Assembly: GCF_021391535.1 (NCBI RefSeq)
Contig: NZ_CP090066.1
Location: 1,377,501-1,441,500, forward strand
Length of the DNA: 64,000 bases
Reading direction: 5' to 3'
Source of the DNA: Aurantimonas sp. HBX-1
GTDB lineage: Bacteria; Pseudomonadota; Alphaproteobacteria; Rhizobiales; Rhizobiaceae
Shown here: positions 63,357-64,000 of the stretch, piece after piece
Numbering within the stretch: the stretch's first letter is position 1
Layout of the letters: each line of letters starts with the position of its first letter
The notes under the pieces: generated by a model
Told to the model about the DNA's origin: nothing
The model's input: the letters and a program-made list of their open reading frames with translations, nothing else
The model's database searches: none
Made by a program: the position numbers and the translations under genes

Positions 63357-64000
63357 GGCGATCTCGGCTTTCTGCCCGCCAGCGCTCGTTCCACCTCTTC
63401 AACGGCGGCATCAATGCGTTCGGCATCGACGGCCTGCTGGGCCCCCTCGCCATAGGCGCTGTGTACGCGCTCCAGCTGTTCGCACAGTGCCTTGTGATGC
63501 TCGTGTGTCCGGGCCGCGCGGGCGAGGTCCGTCAAGAGACTACAAAGGCAAAGGGCGATGGAGGTATCGTCCGGGGCTGCCTGGCGGATCGGCGTGATCA
63601 CGCTGTCGAGGAAATCGGTAAAGTTCGGCTGCGGCACGATCACCCGCAGCCGGTCGTCCTCGTCGAAGAAGAAGCGGTCGCCGAGCTGGAAGCCCGTCAG
63701 CTTGACGAGCAGGATGCCGAGCGAGTGCAGCGCGTTGCAGGCGGTGGTTGGATCGTTGATTGCGGGCGAGAGGGCGCGCAGGGCGATGTCGACGAGCTGT
63801 ACGAACCCGAACTCGACGTCGTCTTTGAGGGTGCGATCGCCGCTAAGCTGAATCGCGACCGAGAGTTCGTCGCGCACCTCGTCTGCCGGTGAGGCGCGAG
63901 ACGTCCTCTCCTCGGTCCAGACCCAGCCGATCGCGGTTCCTGCAGTGACGTGCTGGCCGAGCTTCTTGACGAGGCGGAGGACGAGTCTGCGGCTGCGCGC
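63353..64000 (-). CDS. DUF2254 family membrane protein, C-terminal part
   Basis: The frame is open to the right edge, so the N-terminus with the expected helices is outside the window. The visible 215 residues hold the DUF2254 core: DVEFGFVQLVDIALRALSPAINDPTTACNALHSL, preceded by GQHVTAGTAIGWVW and followed by a helical C-terminus. An internal GTG at 63877 is not the real start, since the conserved frame continues upstream of it. It is coupled to the UPF0182 gene by a four-base overlap. Function unknown. Confidence 0.85.
   Translation of the reverse strand, partial: ARSRRLVLRLVKKLGQHVTAGTAIGWVWTEERTSRASPADEVRDELSVAIQLSGDRTLKDDVEFGFVQLVDIALRALSPAINDPTTACNALHSLGILLVKLTGFQLGDRFFFDEDDRLRVIVPQPNFTDFLDSVITPIRQAAPDDTSIALCLCSLLTDLARAARTHEHHKALCEQLERVHSAYGEGAQQAVDAERIDAAVEEVERALAGRKPRSP

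Overview
The window is GC-rich (roughly two-thirds G+C by eye) and reads as chromosome of an alphaproteobacterium, most likely Hyphomicrobiales (Rhizobiales). The reasons are a complete ccoNOQP-ccoGHIS cluster with FNR/FixK-type boxes, a hut locus with HutF and HutC, TadE/TadG proteins, TRAP and NMT1-type transporters, and a short palindromic repeat of a kind I associate with rhizobial genomes. No rRNA, tRNA, CRISPR array or replication origin was seen. Genus is not decidable from the sequence alone.

Region by region. 1-4.7 kb (minus strand): a tightly overlapping operon that begins with a 66-codon peptide gene. It continues with a caspase/C25-like peptidase, a desaturase-fold enzyme, an asparagine-synthetase-type amidotransferase and a Gfo/Idh/MocA oxidoreductase cut by the left edge. 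This has the layout of an unrecognised peptide-modification (RiPP-like) cluster. 4.9-9.0 kb: an EamA exporter and three Tad-pilus-type minor proteins. 9.2-17.4 kb: high-affinity cbb3 oxidase and its assembly genes, with an FNR-like palindrome before ccoN and another before ccoG. 18.2-28.7 kb: the histidine utilisation regulon. It holds an NMT1-type ABC transporter, hutC, hutF, hutI, hutH, hutG and hutU, with matching HutC operators at both divergent or outer promoters. Two 172-bp inverted-repeat elements are inserted between hutH and hutG. 28.8-35.6 kb: a LysE exporter, a PRC-barrel protein, an HNH-like protein, a Gfo/Idh/MocA dehydrogenase and a TRAP transporter with a hairpin between its binding protein and membrane genes.

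36-55 kb is gene-poor accessory DNA. Small stress- or envelope-type genes (YihY, EF-hand/PRC, phospholipase D, CDF transporter, P450 peroxygenase, DUF3008, HMA) are separated by 300-950-bp stretches holding decayed genes: a PRC-barrel fragment, an IS3 OrfA fragment and an antiporter broken by one amber codon.

55.3-64 kb (minus strand) is a six-gene block running off the right edge: DUF2254 protein, UPF0182 protein, a membrane-anchored PadR-like protein with a long acidic tandem-repeat tail, a small membrane protein, a second membrane-anchored PadR-like protein, and an 811-residue protein built almost entirely of curlin-like repeats. This block and the left-edge peptide operon are the two strongest candidates for undescribed systems. 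Functions given for both are inference from domain content and gene order.
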